NCBI GenBank assembly: GCA_001464375.1
Contig: LNEW01000162.1
Coordinates: forward strand, 40,289-104,288
From: Rhodospirillales bacterium Ga0074136
Lineage (GTDB): Bacteria > Pseudomonadota > Alphaproteobacteria > Acetobacterales > Acetobacteraceae
Length of the DNA stretch: 64,000 nt
Direction: 5' to 3'
Shown: one piece after another, positions 6,799 through 15,991 of the stretch
Position numbering within the stretch: position 1 is the stretch's first letter
Layout of the letters: every line of letters begins with the position of its first letter
The notes under the pieces: generated by a model
Database searches by the model: none
What the model was told of the DNA's origin: nothing
What the model saw: only the letters and a program-made list of their open reading frames with translations
Translations under genes and position numbers: made by a program

Positions 6799-9321
6799 GT
6801 GATCGACATCGACCTTCCGGTGGCCGAGGCGCTGCCCGCGCTGACCGCCGCCCTGCGCGCCGGTCCCAACGCCGTGCTCGTCGCACCGCCAGGCGCTGGC
6901 AAGACCACGCTGGTGCCGCTGGTGCTGAAGGACGAGCCCTGGGCCGAGAACCAGCGCATCCTGGTGCTGGAGCCGCGCCGCGTCGCCGCCCGCGCCGCCG
7001 CCCGCCGCATGGCGGACCTGCTGGGCGAGGGCCAGCCCGGCGGCACCATCGGCCTGGCCACGCGGCTCGACCGCCTGGTGTCCGACCGCACGCGCGTGGA
7101 GGTGGTCACCGAGGGTCTGCTGGTGCGCCGCCTGCAATCCGACCCGGGCCTCGATGGCGTGGCGGCGGTGCTGTTCGACGAAGCGCATGAACGCAACCTC
7201 GACACCGACCTCGCGCTGGCGCTGTGCCTCGACCTGCAGGCCAACCTGCGCCCGGAGCTGCGCCTGCTGGCGATGTCCGCCACGCTGGACGGCGCGGCCT
7301 TCGCCGGATTGCTGGGCGGCTGCACGGTCATCGAGAGCCTCGGCCGCGCCTGGCCGGTCGAACTCCGCCACCGCAGCCGCGACCTCAAGGACAGCCGCGA
7401 CCTGCCCGAGGCCATGGCGGGCGCGATCCGCGACGCGCTGCGCGACCATCCGGGCGACGTGCTCGCCTTCCTGCCCGGCTGGGGCGAAATCCGCCGCACC
7501 CAGGACCGTCTGTCCGGCCTCGATGCGCTGGTCGTGCCGCTGCACGGCGAATTGCCCCCGGCGGAACAGGACATCGCGCTGAACCCCACGCCGGACGGCC
7601 GCCGCAAGGTGGTGCTGGCGACCTCGATCGCCGAGACCTCGCTGACCGTCCCGGGCGTGCGCATCGTGGTGGATGGCGGCTTCCGCCGCGCGCCGCGGCT
7701 GGATGCCGCGACCGGCCTGTCGCGCCTGGCCACGCTGCGCATCGGCAAGGCGGCCGCCGAACAGCGTGCCGGCCGCGCTGGCCGTCAGGCGCCGGGCGTC
7801 GCCATCCGGCTGTGGACCGAGGCGCTCCACCGCGGACTGCCGCAGGCCGACCGCCCGGAGATGCTGGAGGCGGAACTCTCCTCCCTCGTGCTGGACTGCG
7901 CCGCCTGGGGGGCGGAGCCGGCGACACTGGCCTTCCTCGACCCGCCGCCGGCCGGCGCGGTGGCCGCCGCGCGGGCCCTGCTGCACAACCTGGACGCGCT
8001 GGATGGACAGGGGCGCATCACCGAGGTCGGGCGCCGCATGGCGCGGCTGGGAACCCATCCGCGCCTCGCGCGCATGATGCTGGCGGCGGCGGATGACGGC
8101 GAACGCGCGCTGGCCGCCGACCTCGCCGCGCTGCTCGAGGAACGCGACCCGATTCGCGGGCGCGATGCCCCTGCGGACATTCATCTCCGCCTGGATGCGC
8201 TGCATGGCCGCGACCGCGGCGATGCCGATGCCGGCGCCATCCATCGCATCCGCCGCGCCGCCGCGCTGCATCGCCGGCGGCTGCGCGTGCATGGGTCGGT
8301 CGCGGCGCAGGGCGATGCCGGTGCGCTGCTCGCGGCGGGCTTCCCGGACCGCATCGCGGCCAAGCGCGGCACGATGGACGGCGCGTTCCGACTGGCAGGG
8401 CTTGGTGTTTCCGGCTCCGCCGGAAGGGGCTTTTCCGGCTCCGCCGGGGGGGGCGTTTCCGGCTCCGCGGGTGGGGGCGCGCGCCTGCCCGCCACCGACC
8501 CGCTGGCGCGCGCGCCGCTGCTGGCCGTCGCGGACCTGGAACTGCAGGGCACCGAGACGCGCATCCGCATGGCCGCGCCGATCGACCGCGCGGTGCTGGA
8601 GGCCCGCTTCCCCGAACGCCTGCGGCGCGAGGAAGGCGCCGCCTTCGACGCCCGCGCCGGTGCCGTCGTGGCGCGCCGGCGGCTGATGTTCGGCCCGCTG
8701 GTGCTGGAAGAATCGACGCTGCCGCATGCCGACCCGCAGGCGGTCGCGCTGGCCCTGGCCGATGCCGCCGCCGAACGCGCGCTGCGCGACCTGAAATGGA
8801 CCGACGCCGCGCGCCAGGCCCAGGCGCGCATCGCCTGGATGCGGCGCGTGGAGGGCGAAACCTGGCCCGACCTGTCCGACGCCGCGCTGGTCGCCGCCGT
8901 GCGCGACTGGCTGGCGCCGCACCTGCACGGGCGCTCGCGCCTTGCCGACCTCGCCGCGCTCGACGTCACCGCGCTGCTGCTCGATGCCCTGCCCTGGGAC
9001 CGCCGCCGCGCGCTGGACGCCGCGCTGCCTGCGCGAGTCGCCCTGCCGGGCGGCCGGTCCGCCGCCATCGACTACGCGCGCGACGTGCCAACGCTGGAAG
9101 CCCGCGCCCAGCACCTGTTCGGGCTCGCGGCGATGCCGCCGCTGGCGGGCGGCCGGGTGCCGCTGCAGGTCGCCCTGCTCTCGCCCGCCGGCCGCCCGGT
9201 CGCAGTGACCGGGGACCTGGCGGGCTTCTGGAAGGGTGGCTGGGCGGATGTGCGCCGCGACATGCGCGGCCGCTACCCGAAACACGCCTGGCCGGAGGAT
9301 CCGGCCGCCGCTTCCGGTTGA
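6799..9321 (+). CDS. hrpB: ATP-dependent RNA helicase HrpB
   Basis: HrpB is a DExH-box helicase of the DEAH/RHA group whose bacterial role is poorly defined. The 840-residue protein has Walker A APPGAGKTT (Lys35), a DEAH box at residues 127-130 (LFDEAHERN), MSATLD as motif III and EQRAGRAGRQAPG as motif VI. The helicase-associated HA2 region and the HrpB-specific C-terminal domain (PKHAWPEDP at the end) are complete. The start is GTG 6799, since the conserved N-terminus begins there. A CTCTAGACGG element just upstream may be part of the promoter. Residues 537-560 are a three-fold repeat absent from ordinary HrpB (see the separate repeat). The upstream membrane gene is divergent. Confidence 0.95.
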   Translation: MIDIDLPVAEALPALTAALRAGPNAVLVAPPGAGKTTLVPLVLKDEPWAENQRILVLEPRRVAARAAARRMADLLGEGQPGGTIGLATRLDRLVSDRTRVEVVTEGLLVRRLQSDPGLDGVAAVLFDEAHERNLDTDLALALCLDLQANLRPELRLLAMSATLDGAAFAGLLGGCTVIESLGRAWPVELRHRSRDLKDSRDLPEAMAGAIRDALRDHPGDVLAFLPGWGEIRRTQDRLSGLDALVVPLHGELPPAEQDIALNPTPDGRRKVVLATSIAETSLTVPGVRIVVDGGFRRAPRLDAATGLSRLATLRIGKAAAEQRAGRAGRQAPGVAIRLWTEALHRGLPQADRPEMLEAELSSLVLDCAAWGAEPATLAFLDPPPAGAVAAARALLHNLDALDGQGRITEVGRRMARLGTHPRLARMMLAAADDGERALAADLAALLEERDPIRGRDAPADIHLRLDALHGRDRGDADAGAIHRIRRAAALHRRRLRVHGSVAAQGDAGALLAAGFPDRIAAKRGTMDGAFRLAGLGVSGSAGRGFSGSAGGGVSGSAGGGARLPATDPLARAPLLAVADLELQGTETRIRMAAPIDRAVLEARFPERLRREEGAAFDARAGAVVARRRLMFGPLVLEESTLPHADPQAVALALADAAAERALRDLKWTDAARQAQARIAWMRRVEGETWPDLSDAALVAAVRDWLAPHLHGRSRLADLAALDVTALLLDALPWDRRRALDAALPARVALPGGRSAAIDYARDVPTLEARAQHLFGLAAMPPLAGGRVPLQVALLSPAGRPVAVTGDLAGFWKGGWADVRRDMRGRYPKHAWPEDPAAASG
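8408..8479 (+). repeat. In-frame 24-bp tandem repeat, three copies, inside hrpB
   Basis: Three consecutive 24-bp units begin at 8408, 8432 and 8456, each starting TTTCCGGCTCCGC. They encode VSGSAGRG, FSGSAGGG and VSGSAGGG, a Gly/Ser-rich insert in a loop between FRLAGLG and GARLPATDP of HrpB. The first unit contains a near-palindrome, TTCCGGC with GCCGGAA three bases later, able to form a hairpin. Since 24 is a multiple of three, the frame is kept. Confidence 0.9.
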
Positions 9322-9352
9322 ACGGCCGGGGTGGCAAGCGCAGATTGCCCGC

Positions 9353-10402
9353 GTGATCACCCCCCCGCCTGCGCCCGATTCGCCCAGCCTGTCACGCCGC
9401 CTCGCGCTGCTGCTGCCGGCGGCGCTCGCCGCCTGCACGCACCCGGCGGCGGCGCAGCGTGGCCTGCCGGACTTCGCCGACCTGGCGGAACGCGTGCTGC
9501 CCGCCGTGGTCAGCATCCAGGTCACCAGCCGTGAAGGCGTCGGCGAGCAACGCGGCGGGCCGGTCGAACGCGGCCGGCGCGGTCAACTGGTGCAGGGCGC
9601 CGGGTCGGGCTTCATCATCGAACCATCCGGCATCGTCGTCACCAACGGGCACGTCGTCGGCAACGCCACGCGCGTGACCGTCACCACGCAGGACGGCACC
9701 GACTACGTGGCGCGGGTGATCGGCGCGGACGAACTGACCGACCTCGCGCTGCTGCGCATCACGCCGCGCACGCCGCTCGCGGCCGTCTCGCTCGGCGCCT
9801 CGGGCAGCATGCGGGTCGGGCAATGGGTGATGGCGGCGGGCAATCCCTTCGGCCTGGGCGGTTCCGTCACCAGCGGGATCATCTCGGCGCGCGGCCGCGA
9901 TATCGGCGCCGGGCCCTTCGACGACTTCATCCAGACCGACGCGCCGATCAACCCGGGCAATTCCGGTGGACCGCTGTTCAACATGCAGGGCGAGGTGATC
10001 GGCATCAACACCGCCATCTACTCACCCTCGGGCGCGTCCGCCGGCATCGGATTCGCGGTGCCATCCGACCTGGCGCGCCCGGTGGTCGAGGCGCTGCTGC
10101 GCGGCGGGCGGGTCGACCGCGGCTGGCTTGGCGTGTCGGTTTCCGACGCCGAGGAACAGGGCCGCCGCCAGCGCGGCGCGCTGATCATGGGCGTCGAGCG
10201 CGGCAGCCCCGCCGCCCGCGCCGGGCTGCGCCAGGGCGACCTGGTGACGGCGCTGAACGGGGAGGTGGTCACCACTTCCCGCGCGCTGGTGCGCGGCGTG
10301 GCGGTGCTGCCGCCCGGCGAGACGGTGCGGCTGACCCTCCAGCGCGCCGGGCGCAGCCAGGAGATCGCCGTGCAGATCGGCCGGCGGCCGGGCGAGAGCT
10401 GA
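9353..10402 (+). CDS. DegP/DegQ-like trypsin-type serine protease with one PDZ domain
   Basis: An exported HtrA-type protease for envelope protein quality control. The catalytic triad is visible: His100 in TNGHVVG, Asp130 in ELTDLALL and Ser204 in NPGNSGGPLF. One PDZ domain follows (about residues 265-345: RGWLGVSVSDAEEQ and RAGLRQGDLVTALNG). The 349-residue length fits single-PDZ members rather than DegP, which has two. The N-terminus contains RRLALLLPAALAAC, a possible lipobox ending at Cys28, so the protein may be a membrane-anchored lipoprotein; cleavage after AAAQ is the alternative. The start is GTG 9353, because an upstream ATG at 9236 would lie well inside hrpB. Confidence 0.88.
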   Translation: MITPPPAPDSPSLSRRLALLLPAALAACTHPAAAQRGLPDFADLAERVLPAVVSIQVTSREGVGEQRGGPVERGRRGQLVQGAGSGFIIEPSGIVVTNGHVVGNATRVTVTTQDGTDYVARVIGADELTDLALLRITPRTPLAAVSLGASGSMRVGQWVMAAGNPFGLGGSVTSGIISARGRDIGAGPFDDFIQTDAPINPGNSGGPLFNMQGEVIGINTAIYSPSGASAGIGFAVPSDLARPVVEALLRGGRVDRGWLGVSVSDAEEQGRRQRGALIMGVERGSPAARAGLRQGDLVTALNGEVVTTSRALVRGVAVLPPGETVRLTLQRAGRSQEIAVQIGRRPGES

Positions 10403-10518
10403 TCGGCCGTCTGATGCGTCGGGCACCGATCCGCCCGGGCATTCGCCTTTCGCGCGCCGCCCTGTAGTCTGCGGCGGCGCGCCCCTCGCGAGCGCGAGGC
10501 AGTCCTGGAAAGCACGCG

Positions 10519-11199
<681 letters not shown>

Positions 11200-11291
11200 G
11201 ATGGGCAGCTTCCCCGCACGCGCTGCCTGAGGGCGCCACCATCCCGCCCCCGCCCTACCCGCGCGGCGAGCCGGTCGGCGGCTGGGAGGGC

Positions 11292-12665
11292 ATGCTGCGC
11301 TTCCTGCGCAGCGCCGGCTTCCGCTTCGCGCTGCTGTTCGCCGGCATCTTCATCGGCGCCTCGGCGCTGTTCGCGCTGGTGCTGTGGTACGCCACCGCCG
11401 GCTCGCTGGACCGCCAGACCGATGCGGCCGTGCGCACCGATGCGCTCGGCCTGGTCGAACGCTGGCGCGAGGCGGGGCCGGGCGCGGTGACCGAGGCGAT
11501 CGCCGACCGCCTTGCCTCCGACGTCGAGGGGACCGCCATCTACCTGCTGCTGGATGCCAATGACGCGCGCCTCGCGGGCAATCTCGACCGCTGGCCGCCC
11601 GGGCTGCCGCCGGAGGCAACCTGGACCTTCGGCACGGTGCAGCGCGAGGGCGCGCGGATCGAGGCACGGCTCTACGCGATCGAACTGGGCGAACGCTACA
11701 GCCTGGTCGTCGGGCGCGACGTGGCGGAGAAGCAGAAGCTGCGCACGCTGCTGGCCGAGGGCATCGCCTGGGCCGCTGTGGCGGCGGCGGCCTTCGCGCT
11801 GCTGGGCGCGGCGGTGCTGCGCCGTGCCGTGGAGCTTCGCCTGCGACCGGCGGCGCTGACCGCGCAGGCGATCGCGGCGGGAGACCTGTCGCGGCGCGTG
11901 CCGATTTCCCAGCGCGCCGACGAATTCGACCGGCTGGGCGGCAGCATGAACGACATGCTCGAACGCATAGACCGGCTGATGGCCGGCGTGCGTGGCGTGT
12001 CGGATTCCATCGCGCACGACCTGCGCACGCCGATCGCGCGCGCGCGCGCCAAGCTCGAGGAAGCGCTGGGCGAGCAGACCGACGGCGAGGCGCTGCGCGC
12101 GGCGATGGAGCAGGGCATCGCCGACCTCGACCACATCACGCGCGTGTTCGGCGCGCTGCTGCGCATCGCCGAGGCCGAGGCCGGAGCGCGCCGCGCCGCC
12201 TTCGCGCCACTGGACCTGGTGCCGCTGCTGGCCGATGTGGCGGAATTCTATGGCGCGGTTGCCGAGAGCGGCGGCCAGTCGATCGCGGTGGACCTCCCGG
12301 TGCGCCTGGATGTGGTGGGCGACCGCGACCTGCTGGCGCAGGCGGTTGGCAACCTGATCGACAATGCGCTGAAATTCACCCCGGCCGGCGGCAGCGTGCG
12401 GATCAGCGCGCGCGCGGCGGCGCGCGAGCGCATCGACATCGTCGTCGAGGACAGCGGTCCCGGCCTTTCGCCACCCGACCGCGCCCGCGCCGGGGAGCGC
12501 TTTTTTCGTGCCGATGCATCGCGCGGCACGCCGGGGTCGGGGCTGGGGCTGTCGCTGGTGCGCGCGGTGGCGCACCTGCATGGCGGCGACCTGCTGCTCG
12601 AGGACGCGTCGCCGGGCGCGGCGGTGCCGGGCCTGCGCGCCAGCATCCGCCTGGGGCTCGCATGA
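11292..12665 (+). CDS. Sensor histidine kinase of the OmpR-type pair
   Basis: A 457-residue membrane histidine kinase. TM1 is about residues 10-35 (FALLFAGIFIGASALFALVLW), a periplasmic sensor region of about 115 residues follows, then TM2 (AWAAVAAAAFALLGAAVL). A HAMP domain (AQAIAAGDLSRRVP) leads to the H-box with His242 in DSIAHDLRTP. The N-box is NLIDNALKFTP, and the G-boxes are VEDSGPGLSP and GSGLGLSLV. ATG 11292 is the only convincing start: GGAGGG precedes it, unusually close (about one base). Its partner regulator is immediately upstream. The sensed signal is unknown. Confidence 0.9.
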   Translation: MLRFLRSAGFRFALLFAGIFIGASALFALVLWYATAGSLDRQTDAAVRTDALGLVERWREAGPGAVTEAIADRLASDVEGTAIYLLLDANDARLAGNLDRWPPGLPPEATWTFGTVQREGARIEARLYAIELGERYSLVVGRDVAEKQKLRTLLAEGIAWAAVAAAAFALLGAAVLRRAVELRLRPAALTAQAIAAGDLSRRVPISQRADEFDRLGGSMNDMLERIDRLMAGVRGVSDSIAHDLRTPIARARAKLEEALGEQTDGEALRAAMEQGIADLDHITRVFGALLRIAEAEAGARRAAFAPLDLVPLLADVAEFYGAVAESGGQSIAVDLPVRLDVVGDRDLLAQAVGNLIDNALKFTPAGGSVRISARAAARERIDIVVEDSGPGLSPPDRARAGERFFRADASRGTPGSGLGLSLVRAVAHLHGGDLLLEDASPGAAVPGLRASIRLGLA

Positions 12666-12723
12666 CCGCGAGGTCATGGGTCGGCCACCCGGCAGCGAGA
12701 TCGGCTTTGCGATACTGCGGGGC

Positions 12724-12984
12724 ATGGGACGCCTGCCGATCCTTGCGCTGGTGCTGGCCGCGCCCGCCCTCGCGACGGGCGCGGAGCCGGTGGCGCGCGT
12801 CACCACCGACAGCCCGGATTACTGCCGCGAACTGGCGCAGCGCCTGGCGCCGATGCCCGGCGCGCGCAACGAACCCGCGCGCAGCCTGGCCGAGGACGGG
12901 CTGCGGCTGTGCGAGAACGGCCATCCACGGTCGGGCGTGGCGCGGCTGCGGCGGGCCATCCGCGCGGCGCGACTGGGGTCCTGA
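12724..12984 (+). CDS. Small exported protein, function unknown
   Basis: An 86-residue protein with a clear signal peptide (MGRLPILALVLAAPALATGA). The mature part DSPDYCRELAQRLAPMPGAR and the segment AEDGLRLCENGHPRSGVARL contain two cysteines about 40 residues apart that could form a disulfide. I do not recognise a named family, though similar short secreted proteins ending in GHPRSGVARLRRA are common beside two-component systems in related bacteria. It follows the kinase gene by 58 bp on the same strand. An in-frame ATG at 12676 exists, but the signal peptide supports 12724. Confidence 0.6.
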   Translation: MGRLPILALVLAAPALATGAEPVARVTTDSPDYCRELAQRLAPMPGARNEPARSLAEDGLRLCENGHPRSGVARLRRAIRAARLGS

Positions 12985-13014
12985 TCCCAGCCATCCGCGG
13001 CGCGGCGCGGCCGC

Positions 13015-14160
13015 ATGACGACCCGCGGGGTCCTGGCGCCGGCGCTGGCCGGGGCCGCGGCGACCTGCTCCGGGATCGGCCTTGCACGCTTCGCCTATGT
13101 CCCGCTGTTCCCGGCGCTGGTGGCGGCGGGCTGGGTCGATGGGGCGGGGGCCGGGCTGCTCGGGGCCGTCAACCTCAGCGGGTACCTGGCGGGGGCGCTG
13201 ATGGCGCGTGCGGTGGCGCGCGCCGTCTCGGTGCCGCGCGCGCTCGATGCCGGCATGCTGCTGGCGGCCCTGGCGGCGGCCTGCTGCGCGTGGAACGGGG
13301 GGCTGGCCTGGCTCGCGCTCTGGCGCGGGCTGGCCGGGATCGCCGGCGGCGTCCTGATGGGGCTGGCCGGGCCGGCGGTGCAGGCGGTGGTGGCCCCGCA
13401 GCGGCGGGGCCTGGCCGGCGGCATCGTGCTGCTGGGCGTGGGGTCGGGCATCACGCTCGGGGCCTTGCTGGTGCCGGCGCTGGTCGGGCATGGCGTGGCG
13501 GCGGCATGGCTTGGCCTGTCGGGCGTGACGCTGATGCTGTGGGTCGCGGCGCGGCGCTTCTGGCCGGCGCCGCCGCCGCCCGTGCCGCGGCGCGAACGGC
13601 CGGCGGTGCCGGCGGCCTTGGCGTTGGTGCTGGCCTATGCGCTGTCGGGGGCGGGGCTGGTGCCGCCGATGGTCTACCTGGCGGACCTCGCGGCGCGCGG
13701 GCATGGGCTGGGGGTCGCCATGGGCGGGCTGACCTGGGTGCTGTTCGGCGCCGGGGCGGTCTCGGGCAGCCTCGCGGGCGGGGCGCTGGCGGACCGGCTG
13801 GGCGGGCGGCGCGCGATGGTGGTGGCGCTGGCGCTGCAGGTGGTGGCGCTGGGCTGCGCGCTGCTGCCGGGGATGGCGGGCCTGGTGGCGACGGCGGTGC
13901 TGTCGGGCGTCGCCGCGGTGGGGGTGACCTCGGTGGCACTGGCGGCGGCGCGCGAACGCGCGGGCGCCGAGGCGGGGGTCCTGTGGGTCCGCGTGACCGC
14001 CGGCTTCGCGGTGGCGCAGGCGGTGACCGGGTTCGCGATGGCGGCGCTGTTCGGCGCGACGGGGGAAAGCCACGCGGCGATCTTCGGGGCGGGGTTGGCG
14101 CTGTCGGTAGGGGCGCTGGGCGTGGGGCTCACGGACCGGGTGCCGCGCGCAACACGATAG
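13015..14160 (+). CDS. YbfB/YjiJ-family MFS transporter
   Basis: A 381-residue major facilitator superfamily permease with twelve predicted membrane helices. The N-terminal signature GIGLARFAYVPLFPALVAAGW and the following GLLGAVNLSGYLAGAL are characteristic of the YbfB/YjiJ group, whose substrates are mostly unknown. The A-motif-like loop appears as GALADRLGGRRAMVVAL in the second half. The ATG at 13015 lies 30 bp after the small exported protein gene. Base composition is extremely G-rich on the coding strand here. Confidence 0.88.
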   Translation: MTTRGVLAPALAGAAATCSGIGLARFAYVPLFPALVAAGWVDGAGAGLLGAVNLSGYLAGALMARAVARAVSVPRALDAGMLLAALAAACCAWNGGLAWLALWRGLAGIAGGVLMGLAGPAVQAVVAPQRRGLAGGIVLLGVGSGITLGALLVPALVGHGVAAAWLGLSGVTLMLWVAARRFWPAPPPPVPRRERPAVPAALALVLAYALSGAGLVPPMVYLADLAARGHGLGVAMGGLTWVLFGAGAVSGSLAGGALADRLGGRRAMVVALALQVVALGCALLPGMAGLVATAVLSGVAAVGVTSVALAAARERAGAEAGVLWVRVTAGFAVAQAVTGFAMAALFGATGESHAAIFGAGLALSVGALGVGLTDRVPRATR

Positions 14161-14171
14161 GTCAGAACAAA

Positions 14172-14194
14172 CGGATCGTGCGCAGTGCGATCCG
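14172..14194. terminator. Hairpin between convergent genes
   Basis: CGGATCG pairs perfectly with CGATCCG across a nine-base loop just after the MFS gene. There is no T run, so it would be a Rho-independent terminator only in a weak sense. Its position between convergent genes fits a transcription end. Confidence 0.35.
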
Positions 14195-14310
14195 GGAGCG
14201 CAAGGCGCGACCGCGCCCAGACCATCAGCCGCCGCCAGCGCACCAGTGCGTGGCGCGAGGGCAAGGGCCGCGGATGCGGCCCGCCGGCCGTCCGGGGGAT
14301 CGAGAAGACC

Positions 14311-15870
14311 CTATCTCAATCTCCACACCTCGACCGGCCCGCGTTCCTCCCACACCACCGCCGCGAGGTCGTAGTGCTCGGCCAGCGCTTCCTCGATCAT
14401 CGCGGCGATGCGCGGGCGCACATTCGGCCACCAGCCGCGGTCGATGACGATGGCGCGCGGCGTGGTCGACAGGATGCGTGCCACTTCCTCGTTCGGGTCG
14501 ATGCCGGTCACGCTCCAGTACGGGCCGACCAGCTGGGCGGGAAAGGCGTAGCGGGTGGCGAGCCCGGCCTCGGCCAGCACGTAGAGCGCGGGGTGGTAGT
14601 TCACCACCCAGACGGCGTCGCCCGGTTCGATCTCGCGCCGCAGCGCGTCGGCCACCCCGCGCACCGGGTCCGGGCCGGTCAGGCCGATCGCGCCGTACAG
14701 CCGCGGCACGGTCGAGGACCGCCACGCATCCACCGCGACACCGCCCACCAGCAGCGCGAAGGCCGCCACCACCAACCCCGGCCGCGCGGCGCGCGCGAGC
14801 CGACGCGCGCCCAGCGCGGCCAGCAGCGACAGCGGCGGCAGCCAGATCAGGAAGTAGTGCTGGAAGTACATCCCCGGCATCACCACCGCGCAGGTCGCGA
14901 CAGCGAACCAGATCACGCAGAAGCGCCGCAGCAGCGCGACCGGCCCGCGCCGCACGCGCGGGCGCCACAACGCCGGCACCAGCAGGACGAAGGCCCACAT
15001 CAGGATCATCGCCGCGATCAGCGTGTAGCGCCCGGCATCGAGCAGCCCGACGCGCGCGCCCGCGTAGCGCATCGGCGCCAGGAAGGACCCGATCAGGAAG
15101 GCGTCGAACTCACCGCGCAGCGCATAGGCCGCGGCGAAGACCAGGGTCGGTGTCGCGCAGAGCACGGCATAGGCCACGGCATAGAGCGCCGCGCGCGGCC
15201 AGGACAGCACGCCGCGCCAGACGGCGGGCGCCACCAGGAGCAGCCAGGCCAGCGACCCCTCGAAGAAGGTCACCGGCTTGATCGCCAGCGCGAAGCCGAC
15301 CATCAGCCCCATCGCCACCACCTTGGCGAAGGGTGGCGCCTCCCCGTTCTCGAGCGCGCGGCGTGCGGCGCGCAGCCCGAGCGCCATCGACCAGGCGGTG
15401 AGCGGGGTGAACAGCACTTCCGTATTGGTCGCGAGCCCGCCCAGCAGCGTGGAATGCGCGAGGTACAGCAGCCCCGCCGCCAACCCCAGCGCGGGCGGCG
15501 CGGCGGCGAAGCGCACGATGGCGTACAGCGCCCAGGACGTCGCCCATGTGCCCAGCAATCCGAGCAGCCGCGGCACCCAGATGGCGTCGCCCAGCAGCCA
15601 CATGATGGCGGCGAACAGCGCCGGCGCACCGACCGGGTGCATGTCCCACACGCCCACCAGCGGCCAGTTGCCGGCCAGCCATTCGCGCGCCTGGAGCATG
15701 TACAGCCCCTCGTCGGTGTCGATCACCGCGGGGGCGAAGGAGAAGGCGCGCAGCAGCAGCGCCGCGAGGAACAGCACCACCGGCACGGCGGCCCCGCGCA
15801 CGGCACGGCGCAGGCGCGAGGGCGCCAGCGTACGGCGTGCGGCCGCCGGCGCCAGGCCGTCGGGGCTCAT
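14311..15870 (-). CDS. Family-39 (ArnT/PMT-like) membrane glycosyltransferase
   Basis: A 519-residue integral membrane protein of the dolichyl-phosphate-mannose mannosyltransferase / ArnT superfamily, which moves sugars from polyprenyl-phosphate donors to envelope acceptors. The first periplasmic loop carries the acidic motif AVIDTDEGLYMLQAREWLAG, and a second conserved site follows in VWDMHPVGAPALF. About ten hydrophobic helices follow, and a soluble C-terminal domain ends in ERGPVEVWRLR. ATG 15870 is chosen because the hydrophobic region starts soon after; an ATG at 16035 would overlap the upstream amidase gene. Donor and acceptor are unknown. Confidence 0.75.
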   Translation of the reverse strand: MSPDGLAPAAARRTLAPSRLRRAVRGAAVPVVLFLAALLLRAFSFAPAVIDTDEGLYMLQAREWLAGNWPLVGVWDMHPVGAPALFAAIMWLLGDAIWVPRLLGLLGTWATSWALYAIVRFAAAPPALGLAAGLLYLAHSTLLGGLATNTEVLFTPLTAWSMALGLRAARRALENGEAPPFAKVVAMGLMVGFALAIKPVTFFEGSLAWLLLVAPAVWRGVLSWPRAALYAVAYAVLCATPTLVFAAAYALRGEFDAFLIGSFLAPMRYAGARVGLLDAGRYTLIAAMILMWAFVLLVPALWRPRVRRGPVALLRRFCVIWFAVATCAVVMPGMYFQHYFLIWLPPLSLLAALGARRLARAARPGLVVAAFALLVGGVAVDAWRSSTVPRLYGAIGLTGPDPVRGVADALRREIEPGDAVWVVNYHPALYVLAEAGLATRYAFPAQLVGPYWSVTGIDPNEEVARILSTTPRAIVIDRGWWPNVRPRIAAMIEEALAEHYDLAAVVWEERGPVEVWRLR

Positions 15871-15991
15871 GTGCGGCGCCAGGCGTGCCCGGCGTTCATG
15901 CGTGGCGGGTGCGCCGCCCGTGCGGGGCGAAGGGTTCGCGGGCGGCCGGCCGGTATCGCGTCCGGAGCAGCGCGTGGCTGCGGATCCGGAC

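Noticed and set aside
14161..14310. Possible small RNA or tRNA between convergent genes
   Set aside because: A hairpin is present but there is no tRNA cloverleaf, conserved loop or T tract to support an RNA gene.
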